DNA of 7,683 nt, taken from assembly GCA_018333395.1 (NCBI GenBank), contig JAGXSQ010000169.1, positions 1 through 7,683 of the forward strand, in the 5' to 3' direction. The notes under the pieces are model-generated. The model did not search any database. It was not told the DNA's origin and saw only the letters and a list, made by a program, of their open reading frames with translations. Positions 1 to 6,631 of this stretch are shown here, in pieces (positions within the stretch are counted from its first letter, which is position 1; each line of letters opens with the position of its first letter). Both the position numbers and the translations under genes were made by a program. This DNA is from Dethiobacter sp. GTDB lineage: Bacteria > Bacillota_D > Dethiobacteria > Dethiobacterales > Dethiobacteraceae.

Positions 1-903
1 GAGCCGCTACTTAATTTTACTGTACTGCGGGAGACGGTAGCTTACGGGCGGGGCAGAGCTAGGGAGTTCGGCAAGGAGTTAAAGTTTACCGTTACGACTA
101 ACGCGCTCTCTCTCCCGCAGGAGGTGCAGGAGTACCTGAACCGGGAGGGCTTAAGCGTTGTCTTATCACTTGACGGACGACAGAGAGTGCATGATCGTAT
201 GCGCCGGCAGCCCGACGGGAGCGGCAGTTTTGGGGCGGTGCTGGCCAATTGCCGTGAGCTAGTGGCCGGGCGCGGCGGGGATAACTATTACTTGCGCGGC
301 ACTTATACTCGCTACAACCTTGATTTTGCCGAGGATGTTTTAGCGATGATTAACGAAGGATTTGACTGTCTTTCGCTGGAGCCGGCGGTGCTGACCCCAG
401 AATCAGCGGAGGCGCTACAGCTTGCAGACTTGACACTCCTGGAAGCGGAATACGAGCGGCTAGTGGAGATGCTTTGGCAATTGGACCAGAATGGCCGCCC
501 AGTGCGCTTTTTTCATTTTGAGCTGGACTTAATACAGGGGCCGTGTGCGGGGAAACGTGTCCAAGGCTGTGGTGCCGGAGCGGCGTATCTGGCAGTGACG
601 CCAGATGGCCGTCTGTATCCGTGTCACCAGTTTGTCGGGGTGGAAGGCTTTTGTGCCGGTCACTTGGACACGGGCGTCAGGCCGGAGGTGCTGGCCAGGT
701 TTAAAGAGGTGGACAGTGCGGACAAGGAACCCTGTCGCGACTGCTTTGCACGCTTTTTCTGCGGAGGCGGTTGCCATGCCGCAGCTTGGCTGCAAAACGG
801 GACGCTAGATGAGCCGTATGCGCTCGCGTGTGCGTTGCACAGGAAACGGGTGGAATGCGGCCTTTATCTGCAGGCGAGGCGCAGACTTGTGCAAACGGAG
901 TGA
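1..903 (+). CDS. scfB: SCIFF-peptide thioether maturase, radical SAM/SPASM (5' truncated by window edge)
   Basis: The reading frame is open from base 1 and shows 300 C-terminal residues. Family members run to about 450, so roughly 150 residues, including the radical SAM CX3CX2C cluster, lie upstream. The visible part starts at EPLLNF, the end of the GGEP SAM-binding motif. A complete SPASM pattern follows (residues counted from base 1): C190-X12-G-X4-C208, then C245-X2-C248-X5-C254-X3-C258, then C277, which would hold two auxiliary 4Fe-4S clusters. Stretches such as FFHFELDLIQGPC and YLAVTPDGRLYPCHQFVG are what I recall of the CteB/ScfB maturases, which form Cys-to-Thr-type thioether links in the six-cysteine SCIFF peptide of Clostridia. 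The precursor gene normally sits just upstream and is not in view. The protein is cytoplasmic. rarA follows after 4 nt. Another SPASM peptide maturase is the main alternative. The SPASM assignment is firm; the SCIFF subfamily is by recognition only. Confidence 0.85.
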   Translation, partial: EPLLNFTVLRETVAYGRGRAREFGKELKFTVTTNALSLPQEVQEYLNREGLSVVLSLDGRQRVHDRMRRQPDGSGSFGAVLANCRELVAGRGGDNYYLRGTYTRYNLDFAEDVLAMINEGFDCLSLEPAVLTPESAEALQLADLTLLEAEYERLVEMLWQLDQNGRPVRFFHFELDLIQGPCAGKRVQGCGAGAAYLAVTPDGRLYPCHQFVGVEGFCAGHLDTGVRPEVLARFKEVDSADKEPCRDCFARFFCGGGCHAAAWLQNGTLDEPYALACALHRKRVECGLYLQARRRLVQTE

Positions 904-907
904 AGGT

Positions 908-2248
908 ATGGATATTTTTTCTTACCTGGAGGAGCAAGAGCTGAAAAAAGCCGGGCCGCTGGCACTGCTTCTGCGGCCAGGGAGTCTAGAGGGGTTTGCC
1001 GGGCAAGCGCACCTAGTGGGCGAAGGCAAGCCGCTACGGCGTTTGCTGGAGAGCGACACCCTCGTCTCTCTGCTTTTTTATGGTCCGCCAGGTACTGGGA
1101 AAACTACACTGGCGGAGATCATGGCCAACCAGACGAGTGCTGCTTTTGTACGGGTCAATGCCGTTTCTTCCAGCGTGGGCGAGCTACGCAAAGCTATTGA
1201 GGATGCCAGAAGGCGACTGGCGCAGGAAGGCAGAAGGACCGTCCTGTTTATTGACGAGATTCACCGCTTCAACAAAACCCAGCAGGATGCCTTGCTACCG
1301 GCTGTGGAAAAAGGGCTTGTTATCTTAATAGGGGCGACAACGGAAAACCCATATTTTTCCGTCAATGCGCCGCTGCTTTCCCGTATGCGTATTTTCCCTT
1401 TTAACCCTTTGCTGGAAGAAGATGTCCGCCGCTTGCTACGGCGGGCCCTGGTGGCGGAGAGGACAGGTAGCCTAGCGGGGGTGAAGATGACGGATGAGGC
1501 GGAGAATCATCTGGTGCGCATGGCTAATGGAGATGCCCGCGCGGCACTGAACGCCCTGGAAATGGCGGCTGTGTTGGCTCTTCCGGGGCAGGATGGAGAG
1601 AGGCTCGTAGATCTGCAGCTTGCCGAGGAAGCAGTGCAACGCCGGGCTGTGGTTTATGACCGGGACGGAGATGTCCATTACGATGTCATCTCGGCTTTTA
1701 TTAAATCGGTTCGCGGCTCAGATCCGGATGCGGCTCTTTACTGGCTGGCGCGGATGCTGGAGGCGGGCGAAGACCCGTTGTTTATTGTCCGGCGACTAGT
1801 CATCCTGGCCTCCGAGGATATTGGCAACGCCGACCCTCACGGTTTACTGGTGGCAGTGGCTGCCGCGCAGGCGGTACAGATGATTGGCATACCGGAGGGC
1901 CGCATCGTGCTGGCCCAGGCTACCTGTTACCTGGCTACTGCACCGAAGAGTAATGCGGCTTATCTTGGTATTGAGGAGGCACTGGCCGAGGCCCGAAAAA
2001 GGCCGGGAGACCGGGTACCTGTTCATTTGCGGGATACAAGTTACGGCGGGGCGAAGAAAAGTGGGCCTGGACAAGGGTATCTGTACCCGCACGAATTTCC
2101 GGGAAATTTTATCGACCAAAACTACCTGCCGGCAGGCATGCCGCGCCCGAAATTTTACCGCCCTAGCGTCAACGGCTACGAGAGCTCCATTGCTGAGCGG
2201 CTGGCACGCTGGCATGAGCTACGGTGCCGGCAGGACAGGGATGAATAA
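908..2248 (+). CDS. rarA: Replication-associated recombination protein RarA (MgsA), AAA+ ATPase
   Basis: The 446-residue length is the usual one for bacterial RarA/MgsA, the relative of eukaryotic WRNIP1/Mgs1 that acts at stalled replication forks with SSB. Motifs in order: Walker A GPPGTGKTT at residues 59-67, Walker B LFIDEIHR at 113-120, sensor 1 IGATTENP at 141-148, an arginine-finger SRM around R159, sensor 2 GDARAALNALE at 208-218, and the family signature from about 266 to 310 ending ASEDIGNADP. The C-terminal tetramerisation region carries the typical YLYPHEFPGNF and PRPKFYRPS stretches (391-420). The ATG at 908 is chosen because GGAG at 897-900 lies 7 nt upstream and the protein then starts at the normal N-terminus. 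The frame is open further upstream, to 809, but that would overlap the previous gene. It is probably co-transcribed with the maturase gene 4 nt upstream. The usual Firmicutes neighbours, a cymR/iscR-type regulator and a cysteine desulfurase, are not between it and mnmA. Confidence 0.95.
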   Translation: MDIFSYLEEQELKKAGPLALLLRPGSLEGFAGQAHLVGEGKPLRRLLESDTLVSLLFYGPPGTGKTTLAEIMANQTSAAFVRVNAVSSSVGELRKAIEDARRRLAQEGRRTVLFIDEIHRFNKTQQDALLPAVEKGLVILIGATTENPYFSVNAPLLSRMRIFPFNPLLEEDVRRLLRRALVAERTGSLAGVKMTDEAENHLVRMANGDARAALNALEMAAVLALPGQDGERLVDLQLAEEAVQRRAVVYDRDGDVHYDVISAFIKSVRGSDPDAALYWLARMLEAGEDPLFIVRRLVILASEDIGNADPHGLLVAVAAAQAVQMIGIPEGRIVLAQATCYLATAPKSNAAYLGIEEALAEARKRPGDRVPVHLRDTSYGGAKKSGPGQGYLYPHEFPGNFIDQNYLPAGMPRPKFYRPSVNGYESSIAERLARWHELRCRQDRDE

Positions 2249-2302
2249 ATTAAGATATGGTGTTTTGTACGGCGGCAGTCTTACTATGAAGAGCCGTTTG
2301 GT

Positions 2303-2309
2303 GGAGGGG
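2303..2309 (+). promoter_or_regulatory. Ribosome binding site deciding the mnmA start
   Basis: GGAGGGG lies with its GGAGG core 7 nt before the GTG at 2315. It overlaps the other in-frame GTG at 2309, which therefore cannot use it. The site supports 2315 as the start. Confidence 0.7.
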
Positions 2310-2314
2310 TGGGC

Positions 2315-3460
2315 GTGGAAAAAAACAAGCGCGTGCTGATGGCCATGAGTGGTGGAGTGGACAGCTCACTGGCTGCGGCTCTGCTCAAGGAGCAGGGCTA
2401 TGAAGTGATTGGCGTGACCATGCGGCTGTGGGTGTCGCCGGATGTTGAGGACGAAGCACGACACGCCGGGCGTGGTTGTTGCTCGCTCGCCGCAGTGGAT
2501 GATGCGCGGCGCGTGGCCGATAAGCTGGAGATCCCCTACTACGTGCTTAATTTTAAAGAAGCATTCAGGGAAAAAGTTGTAGACTACTTTGTTGCGGAAT
2601 ACCAGCGTGGGCGGACACCCAACCCCTGTATTGCCTGCAACCGTGAGATGAAGTTTGACCTGCTGCTTAAGAAAGCTTGGGCTCTGGGAGTGCCATACAT
2701 TGCTACCGGGCATTATGCGCGGATAGTATTTGACGACTACAGAAACCGCTGGCTGTTAAAGAAATCAGCGGACCAAGCCAAGGACCAGACTTATGCGCTC
2801 TATACTATGACGCAGGAGCAATTAGCCCACACACTTTTCCCTTTAGGCGGCTACCGCAAGGAAGAAGTGCGGCAGCTGGCTGCTGACTTTGGCCTAGGGG
2901 TAGCCGGCAAACCAGACAGCCAGGAAATCTGTTTTATTCCTGATGACGATTACAGGCGCTTCTTGCAGGAGGAAGCTGGTGTAGAGATGCTCCCTGGACC
3001 CATTTATGATACGGCGGGCCGGAAACTCGGGACTCATCTGGGGTTGCCGTTTTACACCGTCGGTCAACGGAAGGGGCTTGGTTTGGCAGCTGGCCGGCCG
3101 CTGTATGTTGTCGAGCTGGATGCAGAACGCAATGCCCTGATTGTCGGGGAGGACGGGGATGTTTTTGCTGAAGGACTATTAGCGGAAGAGCTTAATCTCC
3201 TTTCGCTGGAACGCCTAGATGGTGAGGTGCGCCTTGCTGCTAGGGTGCGTTACCACGGTCCGGAAGTCGGCGGTCGCCTCTCCCCGCTAAAAGACGGCAA
3301 GGTTCGCTTTGACTTTGACCTGCCGCAACGGGCAGTGACACCCGGGCAGGCGGTCGTTTTTTATGACGGAGAATTAGTGGCAGGCGGCGGCGTGATTAGC
3401 AAAGCGTTAAGAAACGTGCCGCTTCACAGCAACGTTAACCCTGGAGAGGCTGGAAGATAA
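2315..3460 (+). CDS. mnmA: tRNA-specific 2-thiouridylase MnmA
   Basis: MnmA adenylates and thiolates U34 of tRNA-Lys, -Glu and -Gln using persulfide sulfur from a cysteine desulfurase. The 381-residue product has the ATP PP-loop SGGVDSS at residues 12-18, TGHYAR at 131-136, the catalytic cysteine C108 in IACNREMKF (matching E. coli C102), and the persulfide cysteine C206 in DSQEICFIPDD (matching E. coli C199). TVGQRKGLG at about 248-256 marks the central domain, and the C-terminal beta-barrel is complete. The extra GCC motif at 54-56 and NPC105 are what I recall of the clostridial form. GTG 2315 is preferred over GTG 2309 because of the Shine-Dalgarno spacing. It lies 66 nt after rarA and 3 nt before the pseudouridine synthase gene. 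No cysteine desulfurase gene is adjacent, so sulfur must come from one encoded elsewhere. Confidence 0.95.
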   Translation: MEKNKRVLMAMSGGVDSSLAAALLKEQGYEVIGVTMRLWVSPDVEDEARHAGRGCCSLAAVDDARRVADKLEIPYYVLNFKEAFREKVVDYFVAEYQRGRTPNPCIACNREMKFDLLLKKAWALGVPYIATGHYARIVFDDYRNRWLLKKSADQAKDQTYALYTMTQEQLAHTLFPLGGYRKEEVRQLAADFGLGVAGKPDSQEICFIPDDDYRRFLQEEAGVEMLPGPIYDTAGRKLGTHLGLPFYTVGQRKGLGLAAGRPLYVVELDAERNALIVGEDGDVFAEGLLAEELNLLSLERLDGEVRLAARVRYHGPEVGGRLSPLKDGKVRFDFDLPQRAVTPGQAVVFYDGELVAGGGVISKALRNVPLHSNVNPGEAGR

Positions 3461-3463
3461 ATC

Positions 3464-4144
3464 ATGAAAATAAAGCTGCTTTTTGAAGATAATCATCTGC
3501 TCGTGGCCGAGAAGCCGCCGAATTTGCTGACACAGGAGGACAAAACGGGGGATCCAGACCTGCTTTCACTCTTAAAAGAGGATCTCAAAAGTAGGTACCA
3601 CAAACCGGGAAATGTCTACCTGGGGCTGGTACACAGACTGGATCGCCCGGCAGGTGGCGTGATCGTTTTGGCCCGGACTTCCAAGGCGGCCTCTAGGCTG
3701 AGCGCGCAACTGCGCGACAGGAAGCTTAAAAAGGAATATCTTGCCGTTATCCGCGGCGCGCTTGAGCCGCCAGCCGGCCGTTTAAGGCACTTCTTGGCCA
3801 AAGACAGTGCTACCAATCTGGTTCGCCACACAGATTCAGGCCTAGAAGCGGTACTAGATTATCGGTTGCTGGAGAGCGTAGAAGGGTTAAGTCTTGTGAG
3901 CATACAGCTCCATACGGGACGCCCGCACCAGATCAGGGCGCAAATGTCGCTGGTGGGGTGTCCGCTGTACGGTGACCAGAAATATGGGCGTGAAGTGAAT
4001 AAGCCAGGAGAGCAGCTGGCCCTTTGGTCATGCGAGGTAGCATTTACGCATCCTGTCAGGGACGAATGGCTTAGTGTTAAATCAATGCCTCCCGCCTGCT
4101 ATCCGTGGAGCCTGTTTAAGCTGCATACAGGAGGTAGAAAGTGA
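3464..4144 (+). CDS. RluA-family RNA pseudouridine synthase, short form without S4 domain
   Basis: The 226-residue protein isomerises uridine to pseudouridine in rRNA or tRNA. The catalytic signature HRLDRPAGG is at residues 57-65 with the nucleophile Asp60. The second family motif TGRPHQIRAQM is at 151-161, and CPLYGDQKYG follows at 166-175. The N-terminus starts directly with the catalytic-fold strand (LLFEDNHLLVAEKP), so the S4 RNA-binding domain found in RluC and RluD is absent. This resembles the compact RluA/TruC-like branch. The RNA target cannot be told from sequence, so no symbol is given. The ATG at 3464 follows the mnmA stop by 3 nt, and GGAGAGG at 3443-3449 is a possible but slightly distant ribosome site. 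Its last four bases overlap the start of cinA, which implies translational coupling. Linkage with mnmA makes a small RNA-modification pair. Confidence 0.93.
   Translation: MKIKLLFEDNHLLVAEKPPNLLTQEDKTGDPDLLSLLKEDLKSRYHKPGNVYLGLVHRLDRPAGGVIVLARTSKAASRLSAQLRDRKLKKEYLAVIRGALEPPAGRLRHFLAKDSATNLVRHTDSGLEAVLDYRLLESVEGLSLVSIQLHTGRPHQIRAQMSLVGCPLYGDQKYGREVNKPGEQLALWSCEVAFTHPVRDEWLSVKSMPPACYPWSLFKLHTGGRK
4129..4135 (+). promoter_or_regulatory. Ribosome binding site of cinA
   Basis: AGGAGGT lies within the last codons of the preceding gene. From the end of AGGAGG there are 6 nt to the GTG at 4141 and 12 nt to the in-frame ATG at 4147, so GTG 4141 is favoured on spacing. The ATG would give the N-terminus MKAEIIAVGTE that is common in the family. 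Confidence 0.65.
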
Positions 4145-5382
4145 AAATGAAAGCTGAAATTATCGCCGTAGGGACAGAGCTGTTGCTGGGGCAGATAGCT
4201 AACGGCAACGCTCGGTATCTTTCCGAAAAGCTGGCCGAACTGGGCATTGATGTTTACTGGCATGCTACGGTAGGAGACAATGCAGTGCGTCTGACCGAGG
4301 CTTTGAAAACGGCACTGGCCCGTGTGGATCTGGTTGTTTTGTGCGGCGGGCTGGGACCGACCATGGATGACCTGACCAAGGAGACGGTCGCTGATGTGTT
4401 GGGGCTTCCTCTTGAAGCAGACCAGGAATGGGAAAATCATCTGCAGCAGTTTTTTAGTAGCCTTGGCCGCTATATGACAGAGAACAACCGCAAGCAAGCC
4501 TTGGTGCCGCGGGGGGCCAAAATTCTCTTAAACGAACATGGTACAGCGCCTGGTCTTTGGCTGGAACATGGCCAGCAGCTGTTGGTGCTGCTGCCCGGGC
4601 CGCCGCGGGAACTGGAGCCGATGTTCACGCAGGAAGTGGCGCCGCGCCTAGCAGAATATGCTGGAAGTGAGCCGATTATCTCCCGGGTATTGAGAGTGGC
4701 CGGACTAGGGGAATCGACCATGGAGGACGTTATCGCCGACATAGTGACAACACAGACCAACCCGACAATTGCGCCGCTGGCTCATTATACGGAAGTGCAT
4801 CTGCGGCTGACGGCCAAGTCCGGCAGCCGGGAAGAGGCTGAAAAGATGCTGGACGGTCTTGAGGAAAGAATCCGCGAGCGCTTGGGTACGGCCATTTTTG
4901 GGCGTGACGAGGAGTCGCTGGCAGAGGCTGTAGCCAAAATTTTGCTGGGAAAAAAGCTGACATTAGCTGTGGCCGAGTCCTGCACCGGCGGGTTGCTGTC
5001 AACTATGCTCACGAGTGTTCCTGGTAGTTCCGCTTACTTCCTGCAAGGGCTTGTTACTTATAGTAACCGCGCAAAGATGGATTTGCTTGGCATAAAGCCT
5101 GCCCTGCTACGTGAGCATGGCGCGGTTTCCGCGGAGGTGGCCAAGGCTATGGCGGAAAACGTACGCCGCCGGGCGGCCAGCGATTTAAGTTTGGCTATTT
5201 CTGGGGTTGCCGGGCCAGACGGTGGTACGGAAGAGAAGCCGGTTGGCTTGGTCTACATTGCGCTCGCCACTCCCCAGAAACTGGACTGCCGTAAATTAAC
5301 CTTCTTGGGTACGCGGGAAAGCATCCGGGAGCGGGCAGCCGTGACGGCTTTAAACCTCCTCCGCCTGTACCTTGTCAGCTAG
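4141..5382 (+). CDS. cinA: CinA: MoCF-like domain fused to nicotinamide-nucleotide amidohydrolase (PncC) domain
   Basis: This is a full-length 413-residue CinA. The N-terminal MoaB/Mog-like domain (about 4-170) shows IIAVGTELLLGQ, the loop CGGLGPTMDDLTKE at 68-81 and LPGPPRELEPMF at 151-162; in characterised homologues this half hydrolyses ADP-ribose-type pyrophosphates. A linker domain follows. The C-terminal PncC domain (about 258-410) has the active-site AESCTGG at 278-284, TYSNRAKMDLLG at 306-317 and ISGVAGPDGGTEEKPVG at 353-369. It deamidates NMN to nicotinate mononucleotide in NAD recycling. In naturally competent bacteria cinA is often next to recA and competence-induced, but nothing here shows competence control. 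GTG 4141 overlaps the preceding stop by 4 nt. ATG 4147 is the alternative start and would shorten the protein by two residues. Confidence 0.95.
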   Translation: MKMKAEIIAVGTELLLGQIANGNARYLSEKLAELGIDVYWHATVGDNAVRLTEALKTALARVDLVVLCGGLGPTMDDLTKETVADVLGLPLEADQEWENHLQQFFSSLGRYMTENNRKQALVPRGAKILLNEHGTAPGLWLEHGQQLLVLLPGPPRELEPMFTQEVAPRLAEYAGSEPIISRVLRVAGLGESTMEDVIADIVTTQTNPTIAPLAHYTEVHLRLTAKSGSREEAEKMLDGLEERIRERLGTAIFGRDEESLAEAVAKILLGKKLTLAVAESCTGGLLSTMLTSVPGSSAYFLQGLVTYSNRAKMDLLGIKPALLREHGAVSAEVAKAMAENVRRRAASDLSLAISGVAGPDGGTEEKPVGLVYIALATPQKLDCRKLTFLGTRESIRERAAVTALNLLRLYLVS

Positions 5383-5485
5383 GGGCCGGGGAAAACAAGG
5401 GTGAAGAAGAGCTCCCCTGCACGCCCTGTAACGGCGCCTGCTTAGAAACCGGCACCGGCGGAGGGTGCAAAAGGGAAAGTTACCT
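5383..5485 (+). other. GC-rich, potentially folded intergenic segment between cinA and recA
   Basis: There is no gene here with a usual start. Short complementary blocks are visible: AGGGG at 5381-5385 with CCCCT at 5414-5418 (loop of 28 nt), and TGCAC near 5418-5422 with GTGCA at 5465-5469. GCACC in the 5450s can also pair with GGTGC near 5464-5468. No stem is followed by a T-run, so I do not call it an intrinsic terminator. It matches no riboswitch class that I recognise. The function is unknown; it may simply be the 3' end of the upstream transcript. Confidence 0.3.
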
Positions 5486-5491
5486 TATAAT
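5486..5491 (+). promoter_or_regulatory. Probable -10 element of the recA promoter
   Basis: A perfect TATAAT stands in a sharp AT-rich stretch after the GC-rich segment. It would start transcription near 5498, with an untranslated leader of about 80 nt. No good TTGACA-like -35 hexamer is found at 16-18 nt spacing, so the promoter is only moderately supported. Other candidate -10 boxes are TATAAA at 5500-5505 and AATAAT at 5544-5549. The last would place the start inside the LexA box but also lacks a clear -35. Confidence 0.45.
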
Positions 5492-5515
5492 AAAATTTCT
5501 ATAAAACATCACACC

Positions 5516-5540
5516 GCAGCAGGAATTTAGCTGCAGCAGG
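5516..5540 (+). repeat. Direct repeat GCAGCAGG in the recA leader
   Basis: The octamer GCAGCAGG occurs at 5516-5523 and again at 5533-5540, 17 bp apart. The second copy overlaps the palindrome GCTGCAGC at 5530-5537. It lies between the -10 element and the LexA box. It could be chance or a minor regulatory or folding element. Confidence 0.35.
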
Positions 5541-5550
5541 CGAAATAATA

Positions 5551-5562
5551 GAACAAATGTTT
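5551..5562 (+). promoter_or_regulatory. LexA operator (SOS box) of recA
   Basis: GAACAAATGTTT fits the Gram-positive SOS-box consensus GAAC-RNRY-GTTY at every position. It ends 17 nt before the recA start codon and just before the ribosome site GGAGGG (5567-5572). recA is a standard LexA target in Bacillus and Clostridium, so LexA repression relieved by RecA filaments is the expected control. The box is downstream of the best -10 element, so LexA may act as a roadblock, or a closer promoter may exist. Confidence 0.8.
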
Positions 5563-5579
5563 GGCTGGAGGGATGGTAA

Positions 5580-6599
5580 GTGGAAAAGCAAAAGGCTTTG
5601 GAAATGGCCTTGACGCAGATCGAAAGACAGTTCGGCAAAGGGTCGATTATGAAGCTTGGCGACTCAGGGGGGCGGCTTAGTCTGGAAGTCATCCCGAGCG
5701 GCTGCCTGTCACTTGACCTTGCTTTGGGTGTCGGAGGACTGCCGCGCGGACGCGTCATTGAGATTTTCGGACCCGAATCTTCCGGAAAGACCACTGTGGC
5801 GCTTCACGCTATCGCTGAAGCACAGAAGCTCGGAGGCTATGCGGCGTTCATCGACGCGGAACACGCTCTTGACCCGGCGTACGCCAAAAAACTAGGGGTC
5901 AATATCGACGAACTGCTGGTGGCCCAACCCGACACCGGTGAGCAGGCGCTGGAGATTGCCGAGTCACTGGTCAGGAGCGGCGCTATTGACGTGATTGTTA
6001 TCGATTCTGTGGCGGCCCTTGTACCTAAAGCCGAGATTGAAGGGGAAATGGGGGATTCCCATGTGGGCTTGCAGGCTAGACTGATGTCTCAGGCGCTGCG
6101 CAAGCTTTCCGGAGCAATTTCCAAATCTAATACGATTGCTATTTTTATCAACCAGATCCGGGAAAAAATCGGCGTGATGTTCGGGAACCCCGAGACTACT
6201 CCGGGAGGACGGGCCCTTAAGTTCTATGCTTCTGTGCGACTTGACGTGCGCCGGACGGAGACGCTCAAGCAGGGCAATGATGCTGTGGGTAACCGGACAC
6301 GCGCTAAAGTCGTTAAAAACAAAGTGGCGCCTCCTTTTAAACAGGCCGATTTTGATATTATCTACGGTGAAGGAATCTCCCGGGAAGGGACGCTTTTGGA
6401 CCTAGGTTGTGACTTGGAGTTGGTGCAAAAAAGCGGTTCCTGGTTTTCCTTCGGGGAGGAGAGACTTGGGCAGGGGCGGGAGAATGCCCGCCAGTTTCTT
6501 AAAGAACATCACGACCTAGCGGCGACCCTAGAGCGCAAAATCCGGGAAGCTTACTCCCTCTCACCAGGCGCCAGCCCAGCCGGTCCAGCCAGCGAATAG
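5580..6599 (+). CDS. recA: Recombinase RecA
   Basis: RecA forms ATP-dependent filaments on single-stranded DNA, carries out strand exchange, and triggers LexA self-cleavage. The 339-residue length is typical. Visible elements are the N-terminal helix with [13 protein letters not shown] at 15-27, Walker [10 protein letters not shown] at 64-72, [10 protein letters not shown] at 90-99, Walker [13 protein letters not shown] at 138-149, loop L1 with [16 protein letters not shown] at 152-167, and loop L2 with the [20 protein letters not shown] region at 191-210. The C-terminal domain ends in a short Pro/Ala-rich tail lacking the strongly acidic end of E. coli RecA. The GTG start at 5580 has GGAGGG 7 nt upstream and gives the standard N-terminus. 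There is no sign of an intein or frameshift. It has its own LexA box and a probable promoter. recX, the usual downstream partner, is absent. Confidence 0.98.
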   Translation: MEKQKALEMALTQIERQFGKGSIMKLGDSGGRLSLEVIPSGCLSLDLALGVGGLPRGRVIEIFGPESSGKTTVALHAIAEAQKLGGYAAFIDAEHALDPAYAKKLGVNIDELLVAQPDTGEQALEIAESLVRSGAIDVIVIDSVAALVPKAEIEGEMGDSHVGLQARLMSQALRKLSGAISKSNTIAIFINQIREKIGVMFGNPETTPGGRALKFYASVRLDVRRTETLKQGNDAVGNRTRAKVVKNKVAPPFKQADFDIIYGEGISREGTLLDLGCDLELVQKSGSWFSFGEERLGQGRENARQFLKEHHDLAATLERKIREAYSLSPGASPAGPASE

Positions 6600-6631
6600 C
6601 CAAATATTTTTTTGTTAGGAGTGGCAGAGGA

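Noticed and set aside
124..903. Maturase gene starting at the GTG at 124
   Set aside because: The frame is open to base 1 and its upstream codons encode conserved radical SAM sequence (EPLLNF), so the gene begins before the window.
809..907. N-terminal extension of rarA upstream of 908
   Set aside because: It would overlap the end of the maturase gene, lacks a ribosome site, and RarA proteins normally begin near the ATG at 908.
2309..2314. GTG at 2309 as mnmA start
   Set aside because: The Shine-Dalgarno sequence overlaps it; GTG 2315 has proper spacing and gives the usual N-terminus.
1844..2339. Additional open frames on both strands over the end of rarA
   Set aside because: They overlap conserved RarA sequence and have no family motif or convincing ribosome site.
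4099..5012. Minus-strand open frames opposite cinA
   Set aside because: They lie wholly or largely within a well-conserved + strand gene, resemble no protein I know, and arise from GC-biased codon use on the opposite strand.
6603..6616. T-rich run after recA as a terminator
   Set aside because: I see no GC-rich stem directly before the T-run, so it lacks the hairpin of an intrinsic terminator.
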